NCBI GenBank assembly: GCA_028867785.1
Contig: JAGWFS010000007.1
Coordinates: 1-64,000, forward strand
Reading direction: 5' to 3'
Origin: Nitrososphaerota archaeon
Lineage (GTDB): Archaea > Thermoproteota > Nitrososphaeria > Nitrososphaerales > Nitrosopumilaceae
Length of the DNA: 64,000 nucleotides
The translations under genes and the position numbers were made by a program. The notes under the pieces were generated by a model. It saw nothing but the letters and a program-made list of their open reading frames with translations, was not told the DNA's origin and ran no database searches. This document shows, piece by piece, positions 15,395-23,997 of this stretch. The first letter of the stretch is position 1, and each line of letters starts with the position of its first letter.

Positions 15395-16410
15395 AGCAAT
15401 TTTTTTATCATCTCTGCAGCTATTCTTGCGCCATCAAACGGTCGGGGGTCACGTTTCTCGTCTATTTTTTCTAAAACAAGTTTTTCCAGCCTGAAAATGT
15501 CCTCAAAAGAATATCCTTCATCCCTTGCATTCTCTTCCTGCTCAAAATGCCCCTTTATTGGAATAAAGATCCCAGGCGTACCAAAGTGTCTTGACTCATC
15601 TATGGTGGACTTGCCTGCAAGCGATATCACAAGGTCTGCAGCAAATATCATCTCGTGCAAATTTTGTACAAAACCAAGGTTCCTGTATGGTGCCTGCTCC
15701 ATCTTGAGTGTGGGACCTGAAACTATCACAAGGTCTGCGTCAATCTCAGATTTTTTAAAAACCTCGACAGTTTTCTCGATTAAAAATCTCCCAATGTCGG
15801 TGCCTCCTATGCTTACCACGACAGTTTTCCTGTCAAACGAATATTTTTTTCGCAACTGGTCGCGTGACTCTGCCACGTCTCTTACTATGGGGCCAACTCT
15901 TGCTGTCTTGCCACTGCTCTGACCGTTTTCAGGGATGACGACAAGATCGCATTTTTCTATGATGTTTTTCATGCCACGGCTCATTCTTTTCTCGATTATG
16001 GAGCCCAACCCACTTGCAAAACGCGACTGCAAAATGTCGGTAACAACGACTGTCCTAATCCTTTGCTCTTGTGCTGTTACAAGCGATGCAAAGTCCTCGT
16101 CGCTTACCACAAGACTAGGCCGTTCCTTATCTATTACCTTGGCTGAGATCTTTTTGCACTCGTTATAGTATGAAAGATAACGAAAGAGCCATCTAAGGGG
16201 CTTTTGTAATTTGCCATTCTCTACTCTGAACGGAGGAGGACTGTACAGGTTGTCTGCATCAAGCCCGTATTCAGCAAGCAACCTGAACGCGCCTGCCCCG
16301 CTTACAAATTTTTTTGAAATGCCCTCAAGGTGATGTGCAATTGCCACATCTCTTGTAGCGTGTCCAAGTCCTATGGGGCTTGTAAAGAAAACCAAGTCTT
16401 TCACGTGCAT
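15391..16410 (-). CDS. UDP-glycosyltransferase-like protein (GT28/MurG fold)
   Basis: 339 residues from ATG 16410 (a TTG at 16425 is an alternative). The N-terminal domain begins LVFFTSPIGLGHATRD, the glycine-rich loop of GT-B transferases. The C-terminal domain has VVVSIGGTDIG, LVIVSGPTLKM and DLVISLAGKSTIDESRHFGTP, which match the nucleotide-sugar binding region of MurG and related GT28 enzymes, and FIPIKGHFEQEENA. Donor and acceptor are unknown; a role in surface polysaccharide or glycolipid synthesis is likely. Confidence 0.75.
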   Translation of the reverse strand: MHVKDLVFFTSPIGLGHATRDVAIAHHLEGISKKFVSGAGAFRLLAEYGLDADNLYSPPPFRVENGKLQKPLRWLFRYLSYYNECKKISAKVIDKERPSLVVSDEDFASLVTAQEQRIRTVVVTDILQSRFASGLGSIIEKRMSRGMKNIIEKCDLVVIPENGQSSGKTARVGPIVRDVAESRDQLRKKYSFDRKTVVVSIGGTDIGRFLIEKTVEVFKKSEIDADLVIVSGPTLKMEQAPYRNLGFVQNLHEMIFAADLVISLAGKSTIDESRHFGTPGIFIPIKGHFEQEENARDEGYSFEDIFRLEKLVLEKIDEKRDPRPFDGARIAAEMIKKLL

Positions 16411-16540
16411 CTGCTTGAAAAACAATCCTACACTTGCTAGTTATATTTGCAAAAGAATGACAGTATTTGATCTCTGAAACTGTATGTGGAAGAGCATACA
16501 GTGAACGGGTTGAAAAGTGGTTTGAGGTATTGTTGTTAGA

Positions 16541-16550
16541 CTTATATGCA
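16541..16550 (+). promoter_or_regulatory. TATA box for tRNA-Val
   Basis: CTTATATGCA lies about 26 bp before the mature 5' end at 16571, the standard archaeal tRNA promoter spacing. It lies outside the integrated element, so the host promoter still drives the reconstituted tRNA. Confidence 0.55.
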
Positions 16551-16570
16551 TTTTAAATTGGAGCTTGCTT

Positions 16571-16647
16571 GGGTTCATAGTCCAGTTGGTTATGACGTCG
16601 CCCTTACACGGCGAAGATCCAGGGTTCGAATCCCTGTGGACCCACCA
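16571..16647 (+). tRNA. tRNA-Val (anticodon UAC), CCA encoded
   Basis: Acceptor stem GGGTTCA/TGGACCC with one U-G pair, T-loop GGTTCGAATCC, and anticodon stem CGCC/GGCG with loop CTTACAC, giving anticodon UAC. The 3' CCA (16645-16647) is encoded. The 3' half of this gene is the attachment site of the element that runs to 26362: a 12-bp copy of its end is found there without the CCA. Confidence 0.95.
16633..16644 (+). other. attL, within tRNA-Val
   Basis: CCTGTGGACCCA, the T-stem 3' strand, acceptor 3' strand and discriminator base of tRNA-Val; identical to 26351-26362. After it the tRNA copy continues CCATTTCTAAG, while the distal copy continues TTTCTTATC, so the CCA belongs to only one junction. 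Confidence 0.7.
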
Positions 16648-16727
16648 TTTCTAAGGCAGGGGTTTTTTCTAGATTCATGCCTAATAGTATGAAGTTCTGA
16701 GCTTTATACTTTACTAATTTATTCAAA

Positions 16728-16811
16728 TTGTACGGAACTTTTTGAAAATCTGGTTTGATGTAGACTGGCTAGCCTTGAAGATGTCTTATTACGTATACTG
16801 TGAATTTTTCG
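16728..16811 (+). repeat. Diverged 84-bp repeat, copy A
   Basis: Starts TTGTACGGAA and ends ACTGTGAATTTTTCG. Copy B at 20089-20172 has the same two ends (TTGTACGGAA, ACTGTGAATTTCTCG) at exactly the same spacing of 69 bp between their first bases, with the interior roughly half identical without gaps. Found next to the 51-codon gene inside the element. No clear coding potential shared by both copies. Confidence 0.45.
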
Positions 16812-16814
16812 TCC

Positions 16815-16970
16815 TTATTGCAAGTCTCGGATGGTTTCACCGTCTTTTACATACCCATATGGGATACCATTGCAGTCAATATTCCCACTAAATTCTTGTG
16901 GTTTCTTTCTCTTTTCATCCCTGTCAGTCCACCATTTTGCAACTAGAAGCCCGATCAATAGGTCTATCAT
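16815..16970 (-). CDS. 51-residue membrane-anchored protein
   Basis: Begins with a hydrophobic helix MIDLLIGLLVAKWW, then a charged linker (TDRDEKRKKPQEF), then a compact segment NIDCNGIPYGYVKDGETIRD. The minus-strand TATA-like TTTTATTC is about 26 bp upstream. First gene inside the left border of the element. Function unknown. Confidence 0.55.
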   Translation of the reverse strand: MIDLLIGLLVAKWWTDRDEKRKKPQEFSGNIDCNGIPYGYVKDGETIRDLQ

Positions 16971-17020
16971 GTTCCTATTACTCTAATTTAGAATAAAACC
17001 AATGCTAAACAAAGTTCTCT

Positions 17021-19585
17021 CTAAACTTTGATTATTCCGATCCTTACTAGATATTCAATTCCTTTGATAAAATCATCATCAGACATCTTGCCACTGGCCC
17101 ACCATCCAGCAGTATTCTTTACCCATGCTGGAACCTGCTGGCCTCCTTGTCCTGTCTGGTTTTGAGTTGGAATGTGGATTATCTTTTGTTGTATGAGGTA
17201 TTGTATTCCTGAAGTGAAATCAGAGTCGCCCATCTGTCCCTGAGACCACCATTTAGCATTATTTTTAATCCAATTAGGAATGTTGTATGTAGTTGTGGGA
17301 GTGGTTGTTGAAAGAGAAGCTTGTGTTGTTGCCGAAGCTGTGCCAATCAGAGTAGAGTTTCCATTACTCACTGCATAGAGATTATAATAATATGTTGTAG
17401 ATGCCAACAATCCTGTATCGTTAAAAGAAGTATTCGATAAGCTGATTGCAACCGGATTGAAGGGGCCAAATTGAGAAGAATTAGATCTCATGACGTTATA
17501 GACTGTTGTCGTTGGATATGCATTCCATGATAGATGAATATAACTTGAAGATTGTGCAGAAGCCATGAAATTTGTCGATGTAGGAGCTATATTCTGTGCT
17601 GGTGCTTGATTTTGAGGTGTAACGGTTAATGATTGATTCAGGTTAGGTGTAACAGATGGTTTAGCTTGAACTGTAGTCGATTGTTGTGAATTTGATTGAG
17701 GGGCTTGAGTTGGGCTTGTAGAAGGTTGACTGTTTGTTGAATTAGATACTGTAGCTGTTGGAGATGAATTTTGAGATGATGTGGTAGTAGAAGGCAGTTG
17801 TACTGGGGGCGAAGAGGTATTACTAGAAGCTTTTGTAGTAACTGAAAGTTCATTTGATTCGGTAGCTGCTCTCGAGTTTTCTGCATCTACCATGTAATAA
17901 TATGTTGTAGATGGTGTCAGGCCCGTATCGGTGTAAGTTGTTGTTGAATTGTTAAGTAAAGGCGAATTCGAACTGAAAGGCCCATTAAAAGAAGTTGAAC
18001 GAATTAAGTAGTAGTTTGTGGCACCACTCGACGCATTCCATGAAAACGTTACTGAATTAGAGGAAATATTGATGGCAGTTACAGTAAATGCGGAAGGTGA
18101 ACTAACCGTACTTGTTTGTGTATTGCCATAGGAACATTTTGTAACAAGAGGATTTCCAGTAGCAGGGGTGCCTGATAAACTACCCCCACAAAATTCATAG
18201 ATGGCCCCATTATTCGTGAGTACCCCTAGGTTAGTAATTGTTTGGTAGTTGTTAATAGTACCGGAATTAGTGATCGTTCCACCGCTTCCATAACCGTAGG
18301 GACTGCCGTTTGAATTGTTGATTATACCGTTGTTTGTAATGGTGCCATCGTTGTTGATGGTAGCACCTTCGGAGTTGGTGATGGGAGTGGGTCCGGAATC
18401 GGAAATGGTTAGAGTTATGCCAGATGGAATAGTAAGTGTGGAACCTGAGTTTATGGTTATTGTGACACCTCTGGGTACCGTAGCGGAATAATTCAACGTG
18501 AAAGACGAGGCAAAAGTTGTTCCTTCTGCTTTAACACCACCACTGATAATCCCAGTGTTTACAATTTGGTTTAATGGAGAGGCGATCATCGAACCGGATA
18601 TGTTGATTGTACCAGAGTTGGAAATGGTACCCTTCGAGTTGTCGAAGATGTCAGAATTATTAATTGTTCCAGAGTTGGAAATGGTGCCAGGGTTTGATAT
18701 GTCATAGACTGAAATAATGCCTGAATTTATTATGATGCCATTATTTATGATTCTTGAAGGACCAGAGTTAGTTATAGTGATACCGTTTGGAATTGTAAGT
18801 GTGGAACCTGAGTTTATGGTTATCAAACCACCTTGCGGTAAAGTGACTGAGTAGCTTAAGGTATAAGGTGAGGCAAATACAGTATTGAAATCATCTCCTG
18901 TTACAACTCCTTTGATAGTTCCCGAGTTTATGATCTGGTTTAATGGAGACATCAAGGTAATTCCTGATGGGATCGTAAGTGTCGAGCTGGGGTTTATGGT
19001 GATAGTAACATCTGATATTGATTCGTATGTGCCTAGGTTTGTATTTGCCCTTGGTACCTTGACCGAATAAGTAAGGGTGTAGGATGACGCAAAAGTCGTA
19101 TTTGTGGCAATTACAAAACCTTTGATAGTTCCAGTGTTTACAATTTGATTCAGTGGTGATATGATAAAACAGTTAGAGGCAGAAATGCACGGGTTTGAGA
19201 TGGTTCCTGAATTGTTGATTGTGCCGCTACTGTCGGAAATGACTCCCGAGTTATTGATTGTACCAGAGTTGTTTATGGCGCCAGAGTTAGAGATAATGCC
19301 AAATTGGTTGATTGTGCCAGCGTTGTTTATGGCACCCGAATTTGTTATTGTGCCAATAGTCGTCACTGTTACACCCGAATCAACTGTTATAAGATTACCA
19401 GAATTAATCGTCAGACTATTAAAACTGCATGTACTAACAAAATCTGTCCAGTTTCCACCTAATGATTCACACATTCCGTTAGCATTTCGAGCCTCTAATT
19501 CGTAAGATGTTGCGTTTACATTATGCACAAAAATTGGAATAACAGTCACTATAACTACAATATAGAAGACTACATTTTTGTCCAT
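17021..19585 (-). CDS. Large surface protein: beta-solenoid-like repeats, FN3-like domains, WW-GIQYLI modules
   Basis: 854 residues. Signal peptide at 1-25. Residues about 55-470 are dominated by short repeats of the form GTI-[NS]-NSG and units SSTLTIPSGITL, typical of a beta-solenoid fibre or adhesin. Two FN3-like domains follow (TYTDTGLTPSTTYYYMVDAE; SFNDTGLLASTTYYYNLYAV), joined by a Ser/Gln/Pro-rich linker. The C-terminus has two copies of a module of about 35 residues (IPNWIKNNAKWWSQGQMGDS ... GIQYLI and VPAWVKNTAGWWASGKMSDD ... GIEYLV), the same module found twice in the 43683 host protein. A TATA (CTTTAAGTA, minus strand) lies 26 bp before the ATG. Probably a cargo adhesin or surface-remodelling protein of the element. 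Confidence 0.75.
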   Translation of the reverse strand: MDKNVVFYIVVIVTVIPIFVHNVNATSYELEARNANGMCESLGGNWTDFVSTCSFNSLTINSGNLITVDSGVTVTTIGTITNSGAINNAGTINQFGIISNSGAINNSGTINNSGVISDSSGTINNSGTISNPCISASNCFIISPLNQIVNTGTIKGFVIATNTTFASSYTLTYSVKVPRANTNLGTYESISDVTITINPSSTLTIPSGITLMSPLNQIINSGTIKGVVTGDDFNTVFASPYTLSYSVTLPQGGLITINSGSTLTIPNGITITNSGPSRIINNGIIINSGIISVYDISNPGTISNSGTINNSDIFDNSKGTISNSGTINISGSMIASPLNQIVNTGIISGGVKAEGTTFASSFTLNYSATVPRGVTITINSGSTLTIPSGITLTISDSGPTPITNSEGATINNDGTITNNGIINNSNGSPYGYGSGGTITNSGTINNYQTITNLGVLTNNGAIYEFCGGSLSGTPATGNPLVTKCSYGNTQTSTVSSPSAFTVTAINISSNSVTFSWNASSGATNYYLIRSTSFNGPFSSNSPLLNNSTTTYTDTGLTPSTTYYYMVDAENSRAATESNELSVTTKASSNTSSPPVQLPSTTTSSQNSSPTATVSNSTNSQPSTSPTQAPQSNSQQSTTVQAKPSVTPNLNQSLTVTPQNQAPAQNIAPTSTNFMASAQSSSYIHLSWNAYPTTTVYNVMRSNSSQFGPFNPVAISLSNTSFNDTGLLASTTYYYNLYAVSNGNSTLIGTASATTQASLSTTTPTTTYNIPNWIKNNAKWWSQGQMGDSDFTSGIQYLIQQKIIHIPTQNQTGQGGQQVPAWVKNTAGWWASGKMSDDDFIKGIEYLVRIGIIKV

Positions 19586-19625
19586 CTTGGTTTGGGGATA
19601 AGAAGAAAAAATACTTAAAGTGGAT

Positions 19626-19656
19626 CTTATGTTATATGATTATGATGTATCATAAG
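19626..19656. promoter_or_regulatory. Inverted repeat between divergent genes
   Basis: CTTATG (19626-19631) and CATAAG (19651-19656) flank an AT-rich centre that contains further symmetric TATGAT/ATCATA. It lies between the surface-protein promoter and the wHTH ATG at 19671, a natural place for autoregulation by the wHTH protein and co-control of the surface gene. Confidence 0.4.
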
Positions 19657-19670
19657 GACATACACTAACA

Positions 19671-19877
19671 ATGTCTCCCAAATTTGATGAAATCGATAAG
19701 AAGGTTCTCAGATACATAGAGAAAAGCGACTGGCCTGTAACGACAGAAATGGTCGCTAAGGGGGCAGGTGTTAGCTGGAATACTGCACAAATCCACCTTT
19801 ACAAGCTACAGGCAGAGGGCAAGATCAAAGGAAAACGAGTGGGTAGACAAAATCAATGGATGAGAATTAAGAATTAG
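19671..19877 (+). CDS. Small winged-helix DNA-binding protein
   Basis: 68 residues forming one wHTH: DEIDKKVLRYIEKSDWPVT (helix 1), TEMVAKGAGVSWNTAQIHLY (helix-turn-helix), KLQAEGKIKGKRVGRQNQW (wing). Divergent from the large surface protein, with an inverted repeat between them. Probably a regulator of the element's cargo gene; target inferred from position only. Confidence 0.72.
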   Translation: MSPKFDEIDKKVLRYIEKSDWPVTTEMVAKGAGVSWNTAQIHLYKLQAEGKIKGKRVGRQNQWMRIKN

Positions 19878-19895
19878 GTTCGGTATTGAACCATA

Positions 19896-20027
19896 TCAAG
19901 ATGTAAACGAGTCCAACTTGTTTGGGTCCTTCTTTATATGTGATTTTTCAACATGTAATTGAAGGCCCTCGTTTGAGTAGAAAACTAGGTCACATTCCTT
20001 GCATGCTGGCATGTGAATACTGAACAT
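19896..20027 (-). CDS. C2H2 mini zinc-finger protein of the element
   Basis: 43 residues (38 from the ATG at 20012). A single finger CKECDLVFYSNEGLQLHVEK followed by SH matches the C-x2-C-x12-H-x4-H pattern. Convergent with the wHTH gene. Single-finger proteins of this size are frequent in archaeal viruses and elements, where they act as regulators. Confidence 0.6.
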   Translation of the reverse strand: MFSIHMPACKECDLVFYSNEGLQLHVEKSHIKKDPNKLDSFTS

Positions 20028-20088
20028 ATTGATAATTTGAACAGTTGGAATGATTTGAAGCTACACACAAGCTGGTAGATTTCTTAGC

Positions 20089-20172
20089 TTGTACGGAATG
20101 TCTTGGATTTCTACCTTGGCGTATGCAAGTCAGCTAAAGCGTGATTAGATTCTGAACACTGTGAATTTCTCG
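20089..20172 (+). repeat. Diverged 84-bp repeat, copy B
   Basis: See copy A at 16728-16811; both end sequences and their spacing are conserved. Lies in the gap 20028-20389, which otherwise holds AT-rich sequence and no gene. Confidence 0.45.
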
Positions 20173-20389
20173 TTTCAACTCTTATAAATCTCAAAATGTT
20201 TTTCTGACATTTATAAATGATTGAACCCATTACGGAATCGTTTACATTTGTAAACAGGTGGATGCACCTATTAAAAGCCACGAACTAACCACAGATCTAT
20301 ATTAGCACATAAAACGAACAAAACTTCCAGAATCACGCTAATTAAAGGAACGAATTAAATCCCATGTTGAATTCAATATTTTGAGATAA

Positions 20390-20914
20390 ATGAAGTCTGC
20401 CATATTCATTGATGGGGCATATCTTGCAAAACTATCTAGCCAAGATAAAAGATGGGATTTTAAAAAATTAATCGATAAACTCACTGAAGGCACATACCGA
20501 TTAAGAACTTACTACTACAATTGTTTACCATTCGTAGACCATCCATCAAAGCCTGATCAGACTGAACTTTTCACTCGCATGAAATCCTTTTTTGATGCAT
20601 TAAGTAAAATACCACGATTCCAAGTAAAATTGGGCAGATTACAACGTATAGGTGATGAATTTACACAAAAAGGAGTAGATATGAAATTAGGTGTAGATCT
20701 TGTTCAGTTAAGTCTAAGTGGTCAAATTGACAAAGCGATAATACTTGCTTCTGATAGTGATTTTGCATATGCAATAGAAAAAGCTAGAGATTCAGGTGTA
20801 GTGATTGTCCTTGCACACTTCTCTGAATCCACCGTTAATGAAGATTTACTGAAAACTATAGATGAAGAAATATTACTTGATGATTTAGCTTCTGAATGTA
20901 CGTGGAAAAAATAA
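20390..20914 (+). CDS. NYN-domain (LabA/DUF88-like) putative RNase
   Basis: 174 residues matching a whole NYN domain of the PIN-like fold. The first strand carries an acidic residue (AIFIDGAYL), followed by RTYYYNCLPF, KGVDMKLGVDLVQLSLSG with the paired aspartates, and IILASDSDFAYAIEKARDSG with the Ser-Asp-Ser-Asp motif. This acidic set chelates metal for ribonuclease activity in family members. In an element it could act in RNA processing or defence; that role is inferred. Confidence 0.78.
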   Translation: MKSAIFIDGAYLAKLSSQDKRWDFKKLIDKLTEGTYRLRTYYYNCLPFVDHPSKPDQTELFTRMKSFFDALSKIPRFQVKLGRLQRIGDEFTQKGVDMKLGVDLVQLSLSGQIDKAIILASDSDFAYAIEKARDSGVVIVLAHFSESTVNEDLLKTIDEEILLDDLASECTWKK

Positions 20915-21113
20915 TTTTTAACAATTATAACTCTTTACGAATCATTCTATTATAATTCCATTTTTTTATATTCTCAAAAAAACCCAGGCTAGTAATGATA
21001 TATGGAGGCTCACCACCCCCACTGCCTAACTTTCGTCATAATCAAAACGAGGTTACCATTGTATTAGGTGAGGGTGTAGAACATATATCATCACTGAACC
21101 CTAACCGAAATGT

Positions 21114-23384
21114 CTAGTTTTGAACATATTTTTCAAGCGGTGAATCTGGTATGGATGGTGGAGATGTTACGGCTAACCTTCTGATGGTCACAATTTGGGT
21201 GTTTTTCTTGTATTTTCCATCGTTTTTGGTATAGTGTGACATTGTTACCTCAATTCCAATCTTTTTGAGTATTGGGATCAGAATCTTAAGTTCTCTTGTA
21301 AGCTGATTTGGGGCCTTGGGAAATCTCACATGAACAGATTTTGTGTCAATCCCTAACCCCTCCGACCTTTCCTTTAGCGAATTGAACAGCCTTGATGCCG
21401 TGTCTTCATACTCATTTCTTTCATTCATGATTTCTTCAATTGCAGCTACTACGGGGTGTGATTCTTTTGCCTCAAAGGACATCTCTTTTTGTTTTTCAAT
21501 ATATTTGGAAACAAACAAGTTTTTTTCATAACCCAACACTCTTGATATTGACTCGCCCCACATTTCAAAATCTGCAAGTCTTGTTCTTGGCCTAATCTCT
21601 TGTCTTACAATGTCATAAAGCTGCATTGCTTTTTGTATTGACATGAATATATTGCCTAGAACAAAAGGAAGCAACTTAGCAAATTTATTTTCAAAATCTC
21701 CTTCAGTTAGTCTCGTGTTATCGTCAAGCTGTATTCTGTTGTATGACAAGATTCTTTCTTGAAGATCGGGATAATCCAAGCTTGGGACTATACCATTTAG
21801 TATTATCTTTCTCATAAAACAAAGTATCGTCTCCTCGGAATTTGTATAAAGTTCGCGCTTTGAGTTGTTTCCACCTGTTATTGCCCTGCACAAAATGTCT
21901 GATGTTTCTTGTGTTATCTTGGTAACATTGTCAAAAGGACTGGCATATCTGTTGTAGAGTTGGATTATCAGATCATCATTTCTTGGTGACATAGAGTTTA
22001 GATTATCATCTTTTTTAGCACCAGATGGATCTACAATCCTCTTTATCGTGGATGTGGCTGTAGATTTCATGCTTCCCGCCTCACCACCAAATACCATGAC
22101 AGGGACTGGAATTGACTCAAGGAACATGGCTATCACATGCACCTCAAACACCTGTCTGTCTTGTTCTGAAATGTAGAGTAATTCAGAGAGTTTTTTTATT
22201 GCTGAATAATCACTAAAATCGGGTTGTACTTGAGTGTAAAGACTCTGCGTTCTACGAAATAGTGGCGTGTTTTCATCCAAGTCAACTAATTTGATTTCGT
22301 CTTTTGTTACCTTTACCGCCTTCCAGTCAGGTGTGGCTAAATCATAATACAATTCTTCGTTTTGAAGAGATAATCTTGTATTGATATTTTCTCTTTTTGT
22401 TCCATTCATCTGCGCGTGAGATATTATGGCTGTTAAAACATTTTTGTAAAATTCCTCGCCACGAATATTTGCAGATTTGTTCTCATTGTGATAGTTGTAG
22501 TTTAACCACTGAATCGCGCGCTTGCTTGATAGATTTAGAGTCTCCGTGTGGCCATTGTTCTCAATTATGGCGTAGACTTCGTTAGAGTTATTTTGTGATA
22601 TGACCAACTTTTTTATTTTTGACATTGCAAAATCATATAACGTCGTGGATTCAGCGAACTCATTCTCTGAAGTATTGTCAGAATATTTTTTGGCAGATTC
22701 AAAAAGTGTTTGAAGTTCCTTCAAGTCTAAGGGGGGTTTGTTTTTGTCATTTACTGTTTGTATTACTGCCCATGCAGTAGCCTCGTCATACTCAGTAAGA
22801 TATTTGCGTGACAACCTGAACATGGAATCATTTCGTGAACCCTCTTTAGCACCATTCCTTTCAACGACAATTAAGTTTGTAGTTCTTGCGGGTTCAAAAC
22901 CCATCTTTTCCAAATTTTCTATGATTTCCTGGAAATCAATGGTTGATATTCTGGTCGTTGTGCTAACAACTTCATAGATTGCGCCCGTTGGATGAGTTGA
23001 TGTGGGCCCAACTACATAAGTTCCCTCTGATTGGACATCTATTTTGCCTACATGGTTTTCTAATCTTAGTGTTTTAGGCAGTTTCTCGGTCTTTGTGTAA
23101 ACATGATATCCCTTTCCAGTTTTAACTACGAGTGTGCGGTTACAAGCATCGGGCAGAACTTTATCTAGTAAAGATTCATCGTTTGTGTCAATATCAACCA
23201 CTACTAGGTTTCCACTGATGGGACCGCAAACTACAGCTAGATTTTCATTTTCAGATATCACTCCCTCGTATTTCTTGGTTTGATAATCCTTCCACGAAAT
23301 GCTAGGGGTCTTCTCTTTTTCTTTTAACGGTATCAGGTTGAGGTTCTGCTCTTTTAGAACTGATATACAATCCGATCTATTCAT
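21114..23384 (-). CDS. PrimPol-helicase replication protein
   Basis: 756 residues. The N-terminal bifunctional primase-polymerase domain shows VVVDIDTND (D64, D66), KTGKGYHVY (His94) and KIDVQSEGTYVVGP (Asp116), the three PrimPol active-site motifs. Residues about 395-640 form an SF3/AAA-like helicase part with a P-loop GGEAGSMKST (433-442). A basic C-terminal region may be a winged helix. This fusion is typical of plasmids and integrated elements that initiate their own replication. It is the last gene of a four-gene overlapping operon (RHH, two zinc proteins, this gene); its ATG overlaps the preceding zinc-ribbon gene by 8 bp. Confidence 0.82.
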   Translation of the reverse strand: MNRSDCISVLKEQNLNLIPLKEKEKTPSISWKDYQTKKYEGVISENENLAVVCGPISGNLVVVDIDTNDESLLDKVLPDACNRTLVVKTGKGYHVYTKTEKLPKTLRLENHVGKIDVQSEGTYVVGPTSTHPTGAIYEVVSTTTRISTIDFQEIIENLEKMGFEPARTTNLIVVERNGAKEGSRNDSMFRLSRKYLTEYDEATAWAVIQTVNDKNKPPLDLKELQTLFESAKKYSDNTSENEFAESTTLYDFAMSKIKKLVISQNNSNEVYAIIENNGHTETLNLSSKRAIQWLNYNYHNENKSANIRGEEFYKNVLTAIISHAQMNGTKRENINTRLSLQNEELYYDLATPDWKAVKVTKDEIKLVDLDENTPLFRRTQSLYTQVQPDFSDYSAIKKLSELLYISEQDRQVFEVHVIAMFLESIPVPVMVFGGEAGSMKSTATSTIKRIVDPSGAKKDDNLNSMSPRNDDLIIQLYNRYASPFDNVTKITQETSDILCRAITGGNNSKRELYTNSEETILCFMRKIILNGIVPSLDYPDLQERILSYNRIQLDDNTRLTEGDFENKFAKLLPFVLGNIFMSIQKAMQLYDIVRQEIRPRTRLADFEMWGESISRVLGYEKNLFVSKYIEKQKEMSFEAKESHPVVAAIEEIMNERNEYEDTASRLFNSLKERSEGLGIDTKSVHVRFPKAPNQLTRELKILIPILKKIGIEVTMSHYTKNDGKYKKNTQIVTIRRLAVTSPPSIPDSPLEKYVQN

Positions 23385-23535
23385 GCCTGATCCTCTTTGT
23401 TATTTTATACTCCACCCTGCAACGTAGACAAATGCAGAAACTGCTACCAAGTTTTCCAGATATTATCCCCCCACATTGACAAAAAATCGGGATGAATATA
23501 CCACCCTCCCTGTTTGGTTTAAACTGGCTCATCAT
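23377..23535 (-). CDS. 52-residue zinc-ribbon protein
   Basis: MMSQFKPNREGGIFIPI, then FCQCGGIISG and FCICLRCRVEYKI: C-x-C and C-x-C-x2-C pairs forming a probable zinc ribbon. The ATG overlaps the stop of the upstream gene (ATGA at 23532-23535; a second ATG at 23532), and its end overlaps the primase start. Tight coupling suggests an accessory replication or regulatory role. Confidence 0.6.
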   Translation of the reverse strand: MMSQFKPNREGGIFIPIFCQCGGIISGKLGSSFCICLRCRVEYKITKRIRHE

Positions 23536-23690
23536 TGTAATCTTTTCTCCCTATACAGGAAATCACTTGATTCCATCTGTCTACATTTTTCGCAAAGTTC
23601 TATTGTGTAGTTACCTGTTATCTGGCACTGATATTCTAATTTGTATATTCTAGGTAAGTGTTCACATTTGAGAGATAAGGCGTCCATCAT
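23532..23690 (-). CDS. 52-residue Cys-containing protein
   Basis: Begins MMDALSLKCEHLPRIYKLEY, then QCQITGNYTIELCEKCRQM and a charged tail. Four to five cysteines (C-x2-C at the centre) suggest a zinc site. The start ATGATG abuts or overlaps the stop of the RHH gene (23687-23689). Part of the element's replication operon; function unknown. Confidence 0.58.
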   Translation of the reverse strand: MMDALSLKCEHLPRIYKLEYQCQITGNYTIELCEKCRQMESSDFLYREKRLQ

Positions 23691-23824
23691 GATACCCCTG
23701 TCCCCTCTAATGCTTTTCTAATCAATTCCGAAATAAACTTGGAACGATTAGAAGTCTTGCGGACATTTTCTACGTCCGCAAATAATTCTGACGGGATTGA
23801 GATCCCGATTCTTTTGTGGTTCAT
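23687..23824 (-). CDS. Ribbon-helix-helix (CopG-like) regulator
   Basis: 45 residues: HKRIGISIPSELFADVENV is the beta strand and first helix, followed by RKTSNRSKFISELIRKALEG, the second helix with the canonical S-R-S-x-F-I/V-x-E-L-I pattern. This is the size and sequence of a minimal CopG/RHH dimeric repressor. First gene of the replication operon and a good candidate for binding the TTCTGGT-N10-TCGAG sites 30 bp upstream. Confidence 0.78.
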   Translation of the reverse strand: MNHKRIGISIPSELFADVENVRKTSNRSKFISELIRKALEGTGVS

Positions 23825-23853
23825 ACTATGTAATTTTATTACTGGTTTCTATT

Positions 23854-23905
23854 TTCTGGTGGCAAAAAAATCGAGTTACTATATTCTGGTTATGGAAAAA
23901 TCGAG
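23854..23905. promoter_or_regulatory. Tandem operator sites upstream of the replication operon
   Basis: Two copies of TTCTGGT-N10-TCGAG at 23854-23875 and 23884-23905, a 30-bp period. The proximal copy starts exactly 30 bp from the RHH start codon; a third copy has the same offset before the integrase gene. On the minus strand the site runs into GAAAATA, the probable TATA box, so a bound protein would control promoter access. Confidence 0.6.
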
Positions 23906-23997
23906 CTTAAAGTGATATATTACTTCATAAAGAAATATAGATGTTGTAAACTAACAATAAAATTTATTAATTTAGAATCTTATGAAGTTCTGATTTT

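Noticed and set aside
17021-19585. Tandem repeats in the surface-protein gene, possible CRISPR or satellite
   Set aside because: The repeats are in frame, vary in sequence and encode GTI-NNSG-type protein units; there are no unique spacers. I found no CRISPR array or cas gene in the window.
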